From the NCBI RefSeq assembly GCF_042432445.1, contig NZ_JBHLXE010000102.1:1-5517 (forward strand): a DNA stretch of 5,517 nt. Direction: 5' to 3'. This DNA is from Thorsellia kenyensis (GTDB taxonomy: Bacteria > Pseudomonadota > Gammaproteobacteria > Enterobacterales > Thorselliaceae). The position numbers and the translations under genes were made by a program. Shown piece by piece: positions 5,489-5,517 of the stretch. Position 1 is the first letter of the stretch. Each line of letters starts with the position of its first letter. The notes beneath the pieces were generated by a model. That model was not told where the DNA came from. It worked only from the letters and a program-made list of their open reading frames with translations, and searched no databases.

Positions 5489-5517
5489 ACTCGCAAGATA
5501 TGACCAAAAGCAGACAT

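Larger units (their letters stand above)
5410..5517 (+). other. Start of the pre-16S rRNA leader (transcribed spacer), cut by the window edge
   Basis: The transcript from the predicted start runs off the window through a hairpin, boxA and boxC, as in enteric rrn leaders. From boxA through gtgtgggcactcg (5481-5493) the sequence matches the E. coli leader as I remember it, then diverges (caagatatgacc onward). The first bases of mature 16S rRNA are not present; in E. coli they lie somewhat over 100 bases past boxA, so the 16S gene should begin shortly beyond base 5517. Confidence 0.9.

Overview
The window looks like chromosomal DNA from an AT-rich gammaproteobacterium. The four proteins resemble, over their full lengths, the Escherichia coli proteins UbiD, Fre, TrkH and HemG. 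The right end is a ribosomal RNA operon promoter and leader whose boxA region reads almost exactly as in E. coli. The low GC content, together with the absence of the fatty-acid oxidation genes that enterics carry at this locus, fits a host-associated lineage such as Orbaceae (Gilliamella or Frischella type). That placement is inference and was not tested by any search.

Layout. Bases 1-1024 hold no convincing gene. The stretch is very AT-rich and looks decayed. It contains a short inverted repeat, a 14-bp direct repeat, a few short open frames that may be relics, and a 34-codon open frame whose stop overlaps the ubiD start. Bases 1025-5320 hold four genes on the + strand: ubiD, fre, trkH and hemG. 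The gaps between them are only 14, 13 and 33 bp, so they probably form one transcription unit. Bases 5321-5517 hold a strong rRNA-type promoter (UP element, TTGACG, 17-bp spacer, TATAAT, GC-rich discriminator) and the start of a pre-rRNA leader with boxB-like, boxA and boxC elements. The 16S gene should begin just beyond the right edge.

How the genes fit together. UbiD decarboxylates the ubiquinone precursor using prenylated FMN. Fre makes reduced flavin, which the partner enzyme UbiX needs to build that cofactor. HemG is an FMN enzyme of haem synthesis that passes its electrons to quinones. Three of the four genes therefore form a flavin-quinone-haem group supporting respiration. TrkH is the potassium channel subunit and is probably present by inherited gene order. 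In E. coli the same order is interrupted between fre and trkH by fadA, fadB, pepQ and yigZ; here that block is absent. No plainly new system was found. The points most worth a second look are the contracted locus, the single hybrid-looking rrn promoter, the unterminated junction between hemG and rrn, and the small open frame fused to the ubiD start.
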